Assembly: GCA_030832085.1 (NCBI GenBank)
Contig: JAURJU010000038.1
Span: 1 to 64,000 of the forward strand
Reading direction: 5' to 3'
DNA from: Chitinophagales bacterium
GTDB lineage: Bacteria; Bacteroidota; Bacteroidia; Chitinophagales; Chitinophagaceae
Length of the DNA stretch: 64,000 bases
Of the stretch, positions 9,720 to 18,901 are shown in pieces; the first letter of the stretch is position 1; the number at the start of each line of letters is the position of its first letter. The position numbers and the translations under genes were made by a program. The notes beneath the pieces were generated by a model. That model saw only the letters and a program-made list of their open reading frames with translations. It was not told where the DNA came from and made no database searches.

Positions 9720-12700
9720 TTAGTTGAAACTGATCCTAAAACCAACATTGTACATGGTCGTATTGGGGTAAGAAGTACCACGACCATCCCCCAATTCAGG
9801 ATCCCATATTTTCCAGCGAGATTTGGTAAACAAATTTGTACCATTAACATAGATACGCATTTTGCTCACGGCAAATCTTTTCAATGTTCTTGCAGTAAAG
9901 TTGTAACCAAGCTCTGCATTTTTTAATCGAACATAATCTGCACGCTTGATCCACCAAGTGCTGGTTTGATAGTTTGTAGTGATGGTTTGATTGGTTGACA
10001 TGCGTGGATAGAAAGGACGCGGGTTACTGGTTTTTGTATCCCCAGTCCAGCGGTCGGTAACCATGCTGTACATGTTGCCATAGGTGGCTCCTTCGGAAAA
10101 TGGAGTTGTTCCAAACCCAGATGCGTAGTTAAAATCAACCATACCAGCACCCTGGAAAAACAGACTCACATCAAACCCTCTGTAACCAAAGCCAAAGTTC
10201 AAGCCATACAGCATGCGTGGCACTGCTCCAAATCCAATAGCAGTCTGATCATAGGAGTTGATGATGCCATCCCCATTAAGATCTTTGTATTTGATGTCTC
10301 CAGGACGCACATCACCCGCCTGGGTGGGTGATGCAAGAATTTCAGTTGAATCAGAAAATAAGCCCAAGGCAACATAACCAAAGCGCTGGTCAATCGGGTG
10401 TCCTTGACGGTTCAACCATGGATACTGCCAAGGCGGCAAACCGTCGTAAACATTTCTGTTTTGGTTGTAATTGAATGACCCATTAAAACTGATAAACGAA
10501 GAACGCTTGAAATTCTTTGTGTAGGTTAAACTTGCATCGATGCCTTTGTTTGACGTAATGCCAATATTGCCATAAGGAATGTTATCAGATCTGTATCCTG
10601 ATGCATAAGGGATGGTATAGTTGCGTATCAGAATTCCTTCGCGGCGCTCCTTGAACAATTCAACAATCAATTGTAATTCATTGTGAAATGCATGCAATTC
10701 AATTCCTATGTTATGACGTTTTGAAGTCTCCCAAGTAACATCTGATCCAACTTGCCCTTCCTGCAATCCCCCATAAGCAATTGTGCTCCCAGGGACTCCA
10801 TAGGTATAGCCATTTCCGGAATTGATTTGTGTCAAGAACAAGAAACGATCTCCGGTATTGCTGTTACCGGACAACCCATAACTATAACGCAACTTAAAAT
10901 GACTGAAGACAGTTGAAAGAGGATCAAAGAATTTTTCATTGGAAACCACCCAGCCTGCACCAACGGATGGAAACAAACCATAGCGGCTGTTGGGTGTAAA
11001 GTTTTCGGAACCAGTATAACCAAAGTTTCCTTCCACAAAATATTTGTTGTCATACCCATAAGTGGCACGCCCGGTTAAACCGCGAATACGAAACGGGATT
11101 GAACTTACTACATCAGTGGCATTGGAGTTAACATAATCACTTTGATTGTACAATAACATACCCGATACATTGTGTACTGACTTGAACGTATTGGTATAGT
11201 TCAATGAAGACTCCGTATAAATCCGGCGATTTGTAGCTGTAGTAGAACTAAAACCAAGTACGTCACTACCTACAAATATTGGAGAAGTAATAAGATTTCC
11301 ACTTGCATCTCTTCCAGTTGCCCGGAATGTTGAAACACTTCTTGTACGTCTTAATGTTGCTGCGGAGTAATTGTCAAACGCAAACATGGATGTGATGGAT
11401 AGTCCTTTCAGCCAAAAATCAAGATCCTGTTTCAAGCGAATGTTGGAGCGAACAGTATTGCTGAACTCGGTTGCATAACCTGAACGGGTAAGCGGAATAT
11501 ATGGGCTCACAGGAGTTCCCAACTGGTATTGAGGGGCCTGACCATTGGAATAAACGGCTGGTACAACATGTGGCGGCACACGGGTTGCCTCGGAAAAAAG
11601 AGAAGGTGTACCAATACCAGGATAATTACCATTGGTCAGAAATCCATTGATCCCCAATTCAAGCTTGGTACTTTTTGTAAGATCGACATTCACATTTGAT
11701 GTGAAATTGTAACGGTTAAAATTGATGGAAGAATTGTATGCCTGCACTTCATCCCGCTTGAACATACCTACTTCGTTGTAGTAACCTGCAGAAATGTAGT
11801 AATTGGCAGTAGATGAACCACCTCTTACATTGAGGTTCACACGGTTGCTATTCCCATATTTGTTAAAGAGCTCTTTGAACCAATCAACATTGGGATACAA
11901 ATCAGGATCTTCTCCGCTGGCATGCTTTGCAATAATATTTTCAGCATACTGTGCAGTCCTCGCGCGCATGGTCAATCCCTCATTGTACATTCGCATGAAT
12001 GTAGGAGCATCAACAAAACTTGGCAATTGTGTAAACTGTGAATATGCTTGGTTCACCTCCACATTGACTTGCGCCTTTCCAGCCTTCCCCTTTTTGGTAT
12101 TGACAAGTATGACTCCATTTGCACCACGGGTACCAAACACAGCAGTAGCAGATGCATCCTTAAGTACTGTAAAACTTTCAATATCCTCAGGATCAATGTT
12201 GTTGATAGACCTGTCAGGAACCCCATCAACCACCAGCAACGGGCTGCGTGGACTTGATGCAAATGTTGAGACCCCGCGAATGAATATAGAAGAAGCATCG
12301 TATCCAGGCTCACCACTTCTCTGTACAGCCACAACACCAGCCAAACGACCAGCCAAGGCATTGGTAAGGTCCCTCACAGGAATTTTCAACTCTTCGGGCT
12401 TTACAGTAACCTGTGAACCCACAACACTGATTTTTTTCTGCCGACCATAGCCTACTACGGCTACTTCACTCAAGTTTTCTGCTTTAATGTCCATCTCAAC
12501 CACCATATTGCCTGTTGTCACTGCTGGCAGTTCAAGCTGGGTATAACCAACTGCACTGAACACAATCAAAGCAGTTGAATTTTTTACGCGAATACTGAAT
12601 AGTCCGCTGGCATTTGTTACAACGGTATTTTGAGTACCTTTTTCAGCAACACTGGCATTGGCAATCAACATGCCAGCTTTGTCCTTCAAAAGACCTGTGA

Positions 12701-12785
12701 CCAATACTGTTCCATCTTGCGAAAAGGAGGAGGAAACAGAAAAGCAACAAGCCAGTAGAAACAGCAGAAAATGTTTTGGTTTCAT
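9720..12785 (-). CDS. SusC-like TonB-dependent receptor
   Basis: 1021 aa with signal peptide MKPKHFLLFLLACCFSVSSSFSQ. A carboxypeptidase-regulatory-like domain (about 28-105) is followed by a TonB plug with VVGYGRQKK, the LLVVDGVP motif and VLKDASATAVFGTRGANGVILV, then the beta-barrel with a YKDLNGDGIINSYDQT loop near residue 840. It forms the outer-membrane channel paired with the SusD protein encoded just downstream. A perfect LacI-type palindrome lies about 150 bp before the start, suggesting repression by a LacI-family protein. No regulator gene is adjacent; the tRNA and another locus separate it from the LacI gene at 22421. Confidence 0.96.
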   Translation of the reverse strand: MKPKHFLLFLLACCFSVSSSFSQDGTVLVTGLLKDKAGMLIANASVAEKGTQNTVVTNASGLFSIRVKNSTALIVFSAVGYTQLELPAVTTGNMVVEMDIKAENLSEVAVVGYGRQKKISVVGSQVTVKPEELKIPVRDLTNALAGRLAGVVAVQRSGEPGYDASSIFIRGVSTFASSPRSPLLVVDGVPDRSINNIDPEDIESFTVLKDASATAVFGTRGANGVILVNTKKGKAGKAQVNVEVNQAYSQFTQLPSFVDAPTFMRMYNEGLTMRARTAQYAENIIAKHASGEDPDLYPNVDWFKELFNKYGNSNRVNLNVRGGSSTANYYISAGYYNEVGMFKRDEVQAYNSSINFNRYNFTSNVNVDLTKSTKLELGINGFLTNGNYPGIGTPSLFSEATRVPPHVVPAVYSNGQAPQYQLGTPVSPYIPLTRSGYATEFSNTVRSNIRLKQDLDFWLKGLSITSMFAFDNYSAATLRRTRSVSTFRATGRDASGNLITSPIFVGSDVLGFSSTTATNRRIYTESSLNYTNTFKSVHNVSGMLLYNQSDYVNSNATDVVSSIPFRIRGLTGRATYGYDNKYFVEGNFGYTGSENFTPNSRYGLFPSVGAGWVVSNEKFFDPLSTVFSHFKLRYSYGLSGNSNTGDRFLFLTQINSGNGYTYGVPGSTIAYGGLQEGQVGSDVTWETSKRHNIGIELHAFHNELQLIVELFKERREGILIRNYTIPYASGYRSDNIPYGNIGITSNKGIDASLTYTKNFKRSSFISFNGSFNYNQNRNVYDGLPPWQYPWLNRQGHPIDQRFGYVALGLFSDSTEILASPTQAGDVRPGDIKYKDLNGDGIINSYDQTAIGFGAVPRMLYGLNFGFGYRGFDVSLFFQGAGMVDFNYASGFGTTPFSEGATYGNMYSMVTDRWTGDTKTSNPRPFYPRMSTNQTITTNYQTSTWWIKRADYVRLKNAELGYNFTARTLKRFAVSKMRIYVNGTNLFTKSRWKIWDPELGDGRGTSYPNTTMYNVGFRISFN

Positions 12786-12935
12786 AACTTGGTTTGGTTT
12801 GTTAATTGAATTGAAAAAGCCAAAAGCTGATCAATAGAATGTTCGGTGAAGAAATAGCCCTAATGACCATTTTCATCTGTATTCATTGCAAAAATTGGCC
12901 TATCCCCAACAATATACCGCAATAACAGATGGGGC

Positions 12936-12959
12936 ATTTGCGCAAACGTTTGCGCAAAT
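12936..12959. promoter_or_regulatory. Perfect 24-bp LacI-family operator palindrome
   Basis: The half-site ATTTGCGCAAAC at 12936-12947 is mirrored exactly by its reverse complement at 12948-12959, with the central CG and the AACGTT core typical of LacI/PurR-family operators. It is about 150 bp upstream of the susC gene starting at 12785, the only gene nearby that it could control. A degenerate relative is at 45880-45897. A protein-binding function is inferred from the perfect symmetry and position. Confidence 0.72.
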
Positions 12960-13077
12960 TTGACATTCAAGTGCAATTCGGGTCATTTGTAGCGCTAGTA
13001 CTTATTTGATTGAAATAGCAGTTCGATAAGAAAAGAAAAAGGGACAAACCAAGTTTAACCTGATTTATCCCCTACTG

Positions 13078-13151
13078 TAGCGAGATCGGGAGTTGAACCC
13101 GAGACCTTCGGGTTATGAATCCGACGCTCTAACCACCTGAGCTACCTCGCC
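13078..13151 (-). tRNA. tRNA-Met (anticodon CAT), elongator-like
   Basis: 74 nt on the minus strand with all arms visible: acceptor GGCGAGG pairing with TCTCGCT (two G-U pairs), D-arm GCTC/GAGC, anticodon loop TTCATAA, variable loop AGGTC, T-arm TCGGG-TTCAACT-CCCGA and discriminator A. CCA is not encoded; the next bases are CAG. The anticodon stem closes with an A31-C39 mismatch. CAT could also belong to a lysidine-modified tRNA-Ile2, and the sequence alone does not rule that out, but the overall form fits elongator Met. Confidence 0.95.
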
Positions 13152-13169
13152 TTGGGTGATTTTGGGTGG

Positions 13170-13200
13170 CAAAAGTAAGCAATGTATTTTTCCTGACAAA
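13170..13200 (-). promoter_or_regulatory. Bacteroidota-type sigma promoter of the tRNA-Met gene
   Basis: On the minus strand TTTG (13200-13197) is followed by 19 bp and then TACTTTTG (13177-13170), matching the TTTG-N19-TAnnTTTG consensus. The -7 box ends 18 bp before the tRNA 5' end. This shows that the tRNA is transcribed independently of the upstream sulfatase/lyase operon. Confidence 0.7.
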
Positions 13201-13214
13201 ACTTAAGGCCGTTT

Positions 13215-14408
13215 TTACAGGAGCATCATCAGCAAGGATGGATAGGCAGGCCCTGCAAGCCGTTTCATTTCCCCTACACAAGATGAACAGCCATATTCGG
13301 AGAATGCCTTTTTCAACACAGGTAAAGCCTCAATTTCCTTGAATGCATTGATCTGAGGGTTTGTCCATTCCTTCTCTTTCAACAAATAGGGAAGAATGAA
13401 ATCAAAGGCAAGTTTCAATGATTTCCCCGAACTTGATTTAGCATGCCACAGATCCAGCCCATGTTGTTGAAACCTGGTGGCCAGATTGGCATATGCGTTT
13501 AAGATGAACACGGAATAGTGCAGCGAAGTAGTTCTTTTCATCTCCAAAGGAAAAGAACCCTGAACATCCATTTCTTTGTCAAGCCTGGACATGACCCTTT
13601 CATGAATTTTTTGGATCAAAATTGTATCACCAAGGAACCCTGCATAGGCCAGTAGCTGTGCATCAAACCAAACACCATGATTGTTGGGAGCATTCATCTC
13701 TTCCATTCCAATTTTACTGGTCATCAGCCAATTGCTGAATTCCTTTACCCAAAGCACCATCCCTGATTGATCAGCACTGGTCCAGGCTTTTGAGTTGCTG
13801 ATCAATGATATGGCATCAATGATGTGCATGAAATGCCGGGTGTCAATAACCCCTTCTGCCCTTCCTTCTATTACCCCTTTTACGGACTGTGCATATTTAA
13901 GATTAGGGTTCATCCTTGTCTTTTCGTCCAAAAACCATACCCGGATCAATTGAGTGGCATGTGCAGCATACTCATTTTTCCCGGTAAAATAATAAGCCAA
14001 ACCCAAATGATAAATGCTGGAACTCAAACCTGGCAATACAAGCTTGTCTGGGGAATTTTTTACTTCGGGATTGATTTCGCCATCCCTTCGGATATAGGGG
14101 ATGCCATTGGGAGTATTCGGATTGGGCCACCAATAAGGCGCAATGCTCATATAATCGTGCTTGTCTCCGCTGGGAGGGATGTCTGTTTTGGCCATCACTG
14201 TCACTGGTTTGAACAACAATGCTTTGTCAGCATCCTTGATGAGCTGGTTGAATGCCGGCAAATATTCCCTTTCCTGAATTCTTCCCTTGCTGACGGCAAG
14301 TCGTTTGAAGTCAATTTTTACGAGCTCGGTGAGCAAAATCTTTTCCTGAGAAAACAAAAAGCTGTGAACAAAAATCAATTTCCATAGCAAGGAAAATCCT
14401 TTTTTCAT
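13215..14408 (-). CDS. Alginate-lyase-superfamily polysaccharide lyase (possibly PL38)
   Basis: 397 aa with a short signal peptide (MKKGFSLLWKLIFVHSFLFS). The rest is an alpha-barrel of the Alginate_lyase (PF05426) type: MSIAPYWWPNP near 87-97, RAEGVIDTRHFMHIIDA near 183-199 and the hallmark NNHG at 242-245. Such enzymes cleave uronic-acid linkages (alginate, glucuronan or related) by beta-elimination. It is the last gene of the susC-susD-sulfatase-sulfatase operon, and its ATG overlaps the stop of the preceding sulfatase by one base (TAATG), implying coupled translation. With two sulfatases beside it the natural substrate is probably a sulfated uronate-containing glycan. The exact CAZy family needs an alignment. 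Confidence 0.78.
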   Translation of the reverse strand: MKKGFSLLWKLIFVHSFLFSQEKILLTELVKIDFKRLAVSKGRIQEREYLPAFNQLIKDADKALLFKPVTVMAKTDIPPSGDKHDYMSIAPYWWPNPNTPNGIPYIRRDGEINPEVKNSPDKLVLPGLSSSIYHLGLAYYFTGKNEYAAHATQLIRVWFLDEKTRMNPNLKYAQSVKGVIEGRAEGVIDTRHFMHIIDAISLISNSKAWTSADQSGMVLWVKEFSNWLMTSKIGMEEMNAPNNHGVWFDAQLLAYAGFLGDTILIQKIHERVMSRLDKEMDVQGSFPLEMKRTTSLHYSVFILNAYANLATRFQQHGLDLWHAKSSSGKSLKLAFDFILPYLLKEKEWTNPQINAFKEIEALPVLKKAFSEYGCSSCVGEMKRLAGPAYPSLLMMLL

Positions 14409-15706
14409 TATTGGTTTTTTGTCTTTGTTTTGGTTGCATGACGACCACTGCCATCGCCATTGTCCAATATGCCACCTCCTGGGTTGAGTTTGTCCAAAAT
14501 CGCCTGCAGCTTTTGTTTTTCAACAATTGTCTTTTCGTCCAACACTGCCAACTTTTCTTCGAATGGCGCTTTGCGCATATCATACAGATCACCTGATCGC
14601 ATCAATTTCCAATTGGCAGAACGCACATACCAATCCTTTCCAAGTTCGGTAAAAATCCATTCCCTTGCGGCTCCTTTGGTCCCTTTCAGCTGGTAAGCGA
14701 AACTTACGCCGTCCAATACACTGTTTGTTGGAAGCGGAGCTCCTGCGATTTCGGCAAAAGTTGGAATGAAATCAGCCGCATCAATCAAGTTGTTAGAAAC
14801 TCCTGGTTTTTTAATCATTCCTGGCCAGTTGACAATCATGGGAACCAGGCTTCCGCCTTCTTGCATAGTTCCCTTTTTACCAACAAGTTTTTGTCCATGT
14901 ATTCTGCCAATGCTTGCGGCCTGTCCTGCGGTACCGTTGTCGCCAAAAAATACGATGAGGGTATTCTCCCTTAACTTCAAACTATCAAGGGTATGTACCA
15001 ACTTGCCCACAAGCTTGTCCATGTAGGAAATATTGTCTGCGTAAAGGTCCTTGTAATCAGTGGTACCAGGCTTGGTATCAGGAGTAGCTATGATTTCTCC
15101 ATGCACATGTGACAAGGAATAGTACAGGTAAAAAGGATCTTTTTTATGTTGGGTCAAAAAATTGACCATATGGTTATGCATCAGGTCTGGCATGTACTCT
15201 CCACTTTTTAACAGTACGTCTTTACCATTGACAACGTATTTCTCTTTTTTGTCTGTTTCGTTGACGTAAACACCGCTGCCAAAAAACCTCAAGTAATCAT
15301 CAAACCCAAATTCTGCGGGGCCCAAAGGCAACTGCCCCCATTTGCCAATCATGGATGTAGCATAACCAGCTTTTTTCAAAATAGACGGCATCATGGTTTC
15401 AACAGAAGGTTTCATGTCGCCGGTCATGTCCTGGTTTACAGCACCCGTTCGGAAACCATACCTTCCTGTCAGAATCAAAGCCCTGGAAGGACCGCAAAGT
15501 GGGACAGTATAGGCATTGGTATAACGAATTCCTTCTTTCGCAAGTTTGTCAATGGAAGGTGTTTTAAAAAAATCCGCACCATAAGCACCAACACCATCAA
15601 TCCCCAAATCATCGGCCAAAATAAAAATGATATTGGGTTTTTTATCTTGTGCAATTGACAGATTGCTACCAATAAGCAGGACCAGAAAAATCTTCAAGCA
15701 ATTCAT
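14408..15706 (-). CDS. Cys-type sulfatase, arylsulfatase family S1
   Basis: 432 aa from the ATG at 15706, chosen for its signal peptide (MNCLKIFLVLLIGSNLSIAQ); a 12-codon longer frame would run into the upstream gene's stop. The metal-binding Asp pair is in ILADDLG (32-33). The sulfatase signature CGPSR lies at 71-75, where Cys71 is the residue converted to formylglycine. GKWGQ (about 115) and FFGDNG supply further active-site positions. It removes sulfate esters from a polysaccharide, probably in the periplasm. The upstream sulfatase ends 4 bp before it and the lyase starts within its stop codon. No formylglycine-generating enzyme is encoded in the window, so maturation must come from elsewhere. 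Confidence 0.92.
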   Translation of the reverse strand: MNCLKIFLVLLIGSNLSIAQDKKPNIIFILADDLGIDGVGAYGADFFKTPSIDKLAKEGIRYTNAYTVPLCGPSRALILTGRYGFRTGAVNQDMTGDMKPSVETMMPSILKKAGYATSMIGKWGQLPLGPAEFGFDDYLRFFGSGVYVNETDKKEKYVVNGKDVLLKSGEYMPDLMHNHMVNFLTQHKKDPFYLYYSLSHVHGEIIATPDTKPGTTDYKDLYADNISYMDKLVGKLVHTLDSLKLRENTLIVFFGDNGTAGQAASIGRIHGQKLVGKKGTMQEGGSLVPMIVNWPGMIKKPGVSNNLIDAADFIPTFAEIAGAPLPTNSVLDGVSFAYQLKGTKGAAREWIFTELGKDWYVRSANWKLMRSGDLYDMRKAPFEEKLAVLDEKTIVEKQKLQAILDKLNPGGGILDNGDGSGRHATKTKTKNQ

Positions 15707-15710
15707 ACAA

Positions 15711-17300
15711 TTATTTTTTCTTTTGGGAATTGAAAAATTCAATCATTTCCTTGCGCAACCCATTGGCAACTGTTGCGTAAGCTTTATCATCAACAACATT
15801 TTGCTTTTCAAGTGGGTCTGCAGTATAATCGTACAATTCTGTAGCATAAATTTTGTTTTCACTGAATGCGTCATTTGATGTGAAGTCATTCAACCACATG
15901 GTAAAACGATATTTTGACGTTCTCATGCTATACCCCATGATTGCATTGCTGCTGTAATTTCTCTTGGTCATTTCAGCTTTGCTGAGTTTTCTAGGGTATT
16001 GGCTCATGGCAAATTCATTCACAATGGCCCTCTTGTTTTGCATAACCGGCTTCAGGCTCTTCCCATGCAAATGAGAAGGCACAGGAACTGAAGCAAGGTC
16101 GCAGAGGGTTGGGAAAATATCAACATGTTCAGACAATGAACTTGTGGGCCCAGGTTTCATGCCTGGCGCAGCAATGATCAATGGAGCGCGGGTGGCCTGC
16201 TCCAGATTGGTATGCTTTTCCCAAAGGTCATGGTCTCCCAAATGCCAACCGTGATCACCCCACAATACGATTATCGTATTGTTAAGGGTTCCCAAAGAAT
16301 CCAACGTATTCAATAGAATTCCTACCTGTGCATCCAAATAAGAAACAGCAGCATAATAACCATGTATAAGTTCCAGTTGTTTCTCTGTTTTCAACCTAAC
16401 ATGATTGCCTGGCTCATTGAACATTGCAAAGGCAGGGATATCCGTATAGTTTCTTAGCTCTCCTGATTTATGATAAGCAATCTCAGGTGCATTGCTTGCA
16501 TGCTCAGTAAAGCTGGCAAGTGGCATGTCTGCACGGTTATATAGATCCCAGTATTTCTTTGGTGCAACAAAGGGCAAATGCGGTTTATGATAACCAACGG
16601 CGAGGAAAAATGGCTTCTGGTCCTTGTGCAACTTGACCATCTGATCCCTGGCTTTCAGCGTGATCACACCATCATCATAGGCGTTGTCTGGTACATCATA
16701 GTTTTCAGTGGAAGGTCCTTTGATGGATGTGGGCATTTCGTCATCATCTTCCCTTTGAACCCTTTCCTTTTTGACAAGGAACAATGCCTTGTTTTCAGGC
16801 TTTTGGTATTGGCTGTTTGCCGGCTTGCCCAGTCCATTGGCATAATCACTGGCTTCAGGCTCGATGTATGGTAAATTCCATGACTGGGGATCAATCTTTT
16901 TTATGGCACTGCTGGGATGAAAAATCTTGCCGGTTCCAACGGTATTGTATCCCTGCGTAATCAGGTATTGCGGCAATGTCAGAATATCAGGATTGATATC
17001 ACGCATCTGCGTTTTCAAGTCCCAAACTTTTGTATAGTCGGGTCTCATGCCTGTCATTAGGCTTGCACGTGTGGGCCCACAAACAGACTGTTGACAATAA
17101 TTGTTGGAAAACATGGTACCCATTCGTGCTAGACGATCAATATTTGGCGTCTTGATGATCTTGTTCCCATAACATGCCATGATGGGCTTGAGGTCATCAA
17201 CAGCAATAAAAAGAATGTTTGGCTTCTTGTTTTGCTGGCCCACAAGATCAATACTCAAAAAGAAGAGAATGATTGATAGAAAGAAAAACGACTTGCGCAT
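15711..17300 (-). CDS. Iduronate-2-sulfatase-like sulfatase (Cys-type S1)
   Basis: 529 aa with signal peptide MRKSFFFLSIILFFLSIDLVG. FIAVDDLKP carries the metal-binding Asp pair (35-36), and the signature CGPTR at 74-78 holds the formylglycine cysteine. MRPDYTKVWDL and GYNTVGTGKIFHP are typical of the iduronate-2-sulfatase group, as are GYHKPHLPFVAPKKYWDLY and WGDHGWHLGDHDLWEKHT. In bacteria this group desulfates several uronate or galactose residues, so iduronate specificity is not implied. It lies 34 bp after susD and 4 bp before the second sulfatase gene, in the middle of the operon. Confidence 0.92.
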   Translation of the reverse strand: MRKSFFFLSIILFFLSIDLVGQQNKKPNILFIAVDDLKPIMACYGNKIIKTPNIDRLARMGTMFSNNYCQQSVCGPTRASLMTGMRPDYTKVWDLKTQMRDINPDILTLPQYLITQGYNTVGTGKIFHPSSAIKKIDPQSWNLPYIEPEASDYANGLGKPANSQYQKPENKALFLVKKERVQREDDDEMPTSIKGPSTENYDVPDNAYDDGVITLKARDQMVKLHKDQKPFFLAVGYHKPHLPFVAPKKYWDLYNRADMPLASFTEHASNAPEIAYHKSGELRNYTDIPAFAMFNEPGNHVRLKTEKQLELIHGYYAAVSYLDAQVGILLNTLDSLGTLNNTIIVLWGDHGWHLGDHDLWEKHTNLEQATRAPLIIAAPGMKPGPTSSLSEHVDIFPTLCDLASVPVPSHLHGKSLKPVMQNKRAIVNEFAMSQYPRKLSKAEMTKRNYSSNAIMGYSMRTSKYRFTMWLNDFTSNDAFSENKIYATELYDYTADPLEKQNVVDDKAYATVANGLRKEMIEFFNSQKKK

Positions 17301-17334
17301 TTTTAATATTGTTTATGATAATGATATAAGTTAC

Positions 17335-18876
17335 TCAATACCCTGGATTTTGGGGAATTTTTAAAGTCGTATTGTTGTCAATTTCACGCTGTGGAATGGG
17401 CAGCAGCAAGCGATCAGTGGTGACATATGCCTGAATCTGTGCCAATGTAGGCTGTGGACTTGGATATTTCCCATAATGCACTGCATATATTGCACCATAG
17501 TGATTTTTAATCGTCTGGACTGCGTTTATAGTAGTCATGGTTGAATTGTACCTGAGCAAATCATACCATCTGATGTTTTCAAATGCAAATTCCAGTTTTC
17601 TTTCATTGACGAGTTCTTTTTCAAACAATGCAACGGTATTGACGGCAGCAGGCAACAGGTCAGTCAGCCCAGCCCGCTTTCTCGTTTGGTTGATCAATGC
17701 CAGGCTTGCAGGTGAATTTCCTTGTGCCTCGGCAAGCATCAGCAAGACATCAGCATAGCGCAGTACAATCCAATCATTCTCTGCATCGTTTACAATTGAA
17801 ACAGGAGAAATCATTTTTTTAGGATACAGAATCTTTGTGCTGCCATATTCGCCTATGCTGATGGCTTTCCGCAAATCGGTTGCTGCATAGCCAAGGTTCA
17901 AGTCTGCAGCGGGCGTGTTAAACCCACTGCCGTCGCCAATGATCACTGCAGTTCCACTCAATTCAGGGGCAAAATAATTGGGAAAGGGAGAACCCAGACC
18001 AATACCGCCAGCCTTGTACCTGATGGCGAAAAGAATTTCCTTGTTCATCTCATTTGAAATGGAGAAGATATCACCATATGTCGCAACCAGGCCATAACCA
18101 CTATTGGCAATGACATCGTTCAACAAAGGGATGGCGTCTGCTTTGCGGTTCAAGGTCAGGTAGACTTTTGCCAGCATGGCTTTTGCTGTCCAACTGTTTA
18201 CACGGCCCAGACTAGTGGCAGGAATTGATGCATATTTCAATGAAGCACCATTGGCAATGGCATAACTCAAATCCGCGATGATGAGTTTATAGATTTCGGC
18301 TGCTGATGTCCTGTTCATTGACGTGGCATCAAAAGGAGATAAAGGTTCGTGAACAAGAAAGACTCCCCCAAACTGCCTTACCAAATTAAAATAATGATAA
18401 GCCCTGATGAATGCTGCTTCAGCAGAGAGTTCTTTTTTGTCTTTTTCTGCAATGAGCACAGTTGATGCCTCAGATGTCATGGCGCCAGATGACTGAGAAT
18501 AGTTGACATTGAGGCTGTTCAAGATCAAATTGACATTGCGGATATTCGCATAGGTGCTTATCCAAAAATTATAAATCCCTTGGTGGGATGTATTGGGAAT
18601 AAACAGATCCAGATCACTCAAATCGCGATTGGGCACTGATTTGCTGGCAGGATTTCCCATGATGGCATTGTCACTCCGCAGTTCAGACATTTTCCACTCT
18701 TCCAAAAGTGGCTTCTGTAAGCCATTGTAACAACCAATAAGAGCAGTTTGGATATCTATGGTATTTTTATAAAAGGTTGCAGTGGTTACATTGCTGAGTG
18801 GATAGAGTTCAATGTTTTTTTTGCATGAAGCAAGCAAGAATATGCCAGCAAGGAATATGTTAATTGAGCGTTTCAT
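17335..18876 (-). CDS. SusD/RagB-family nutrient-binding lipoprotein
   Basis: 513 aa from the ATG at 18876, which opens a lipoprotein signal (MKRSINIFLAGIFLLASC, Cys18). The SusD N-domain shows AFIRAYHYFNLVRQFGGVFLV, and the C-terminal domain has VLRYADVLLMLAEAQGN, NERKLEFAFENIRWYDLLRY and the closing LLPIPQREIDNN. It is the surface glycan-binding lid for the SusC encoded 25 bp upstream. The following sulfatases and lyase suggest that the captured glycan is sulfated and uronate-rich. Confidence 0.95.
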   Translation of the reverse strand: MKRSINIFLAGIFLLASCKKNIELYPLSNVTTATFYKNTIDIQTALIGCYNGLQKPLLEEWKMSELRSDNAIMGNPASKSVPNRDLSDLDLFIPNTSHQGIYNFWISTYANIRNVNLILNSLNVNYSQSSGAMTSEASTVLIAEKDKKELSAEAAFIRAYHYFNLVRQFGGVFLVHEPLSPFDATSMNRTSAAEIYKLIIADLSYAIANGASLKYASIPATSLGRVNSWTAKAMLAKVYLTLNRKADAIPLLNDVIANSGYGLVATYGDIFSISNEMNKEILFAIRYKAGGIGLGSPFPNYFAPELSGTAVIIGDGSGFNTPAADLNLGYAATDLRKAISIGEYGSTKILYPKKMISPVSIVNDAENDWIVLRYADVLLMLAEAQGNSPASLALINQTRKRAGLTDLLPAAVNTVALFEKELVNERKLEFAFENIRWYDLLRYNSTMTTINAVQTIKNHYGAIYAVHYGKYPSPQPTLAQIQAYVTTDRLLLPIPQREIDNNTTLKIPQNPGY

Positions 18877-18901
18877 ATTGCTATTTTTGATACGATGATG
18901 A

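Noticed and set aside
11803-12450. 215-codon plus-strand frame
   Set aside because: Lies wholly antisense to the susC gene (9720-12785), whose conserved plug motif covers it; no own signal or family.
13078-13151. Initiator tRNA-Met
   Set aside because: The acceptor starts with a G1-T72 pair rather than the C1-A72 mismatch of bacterial initiators, and the anticodon stem lacks the three G-C pairs.
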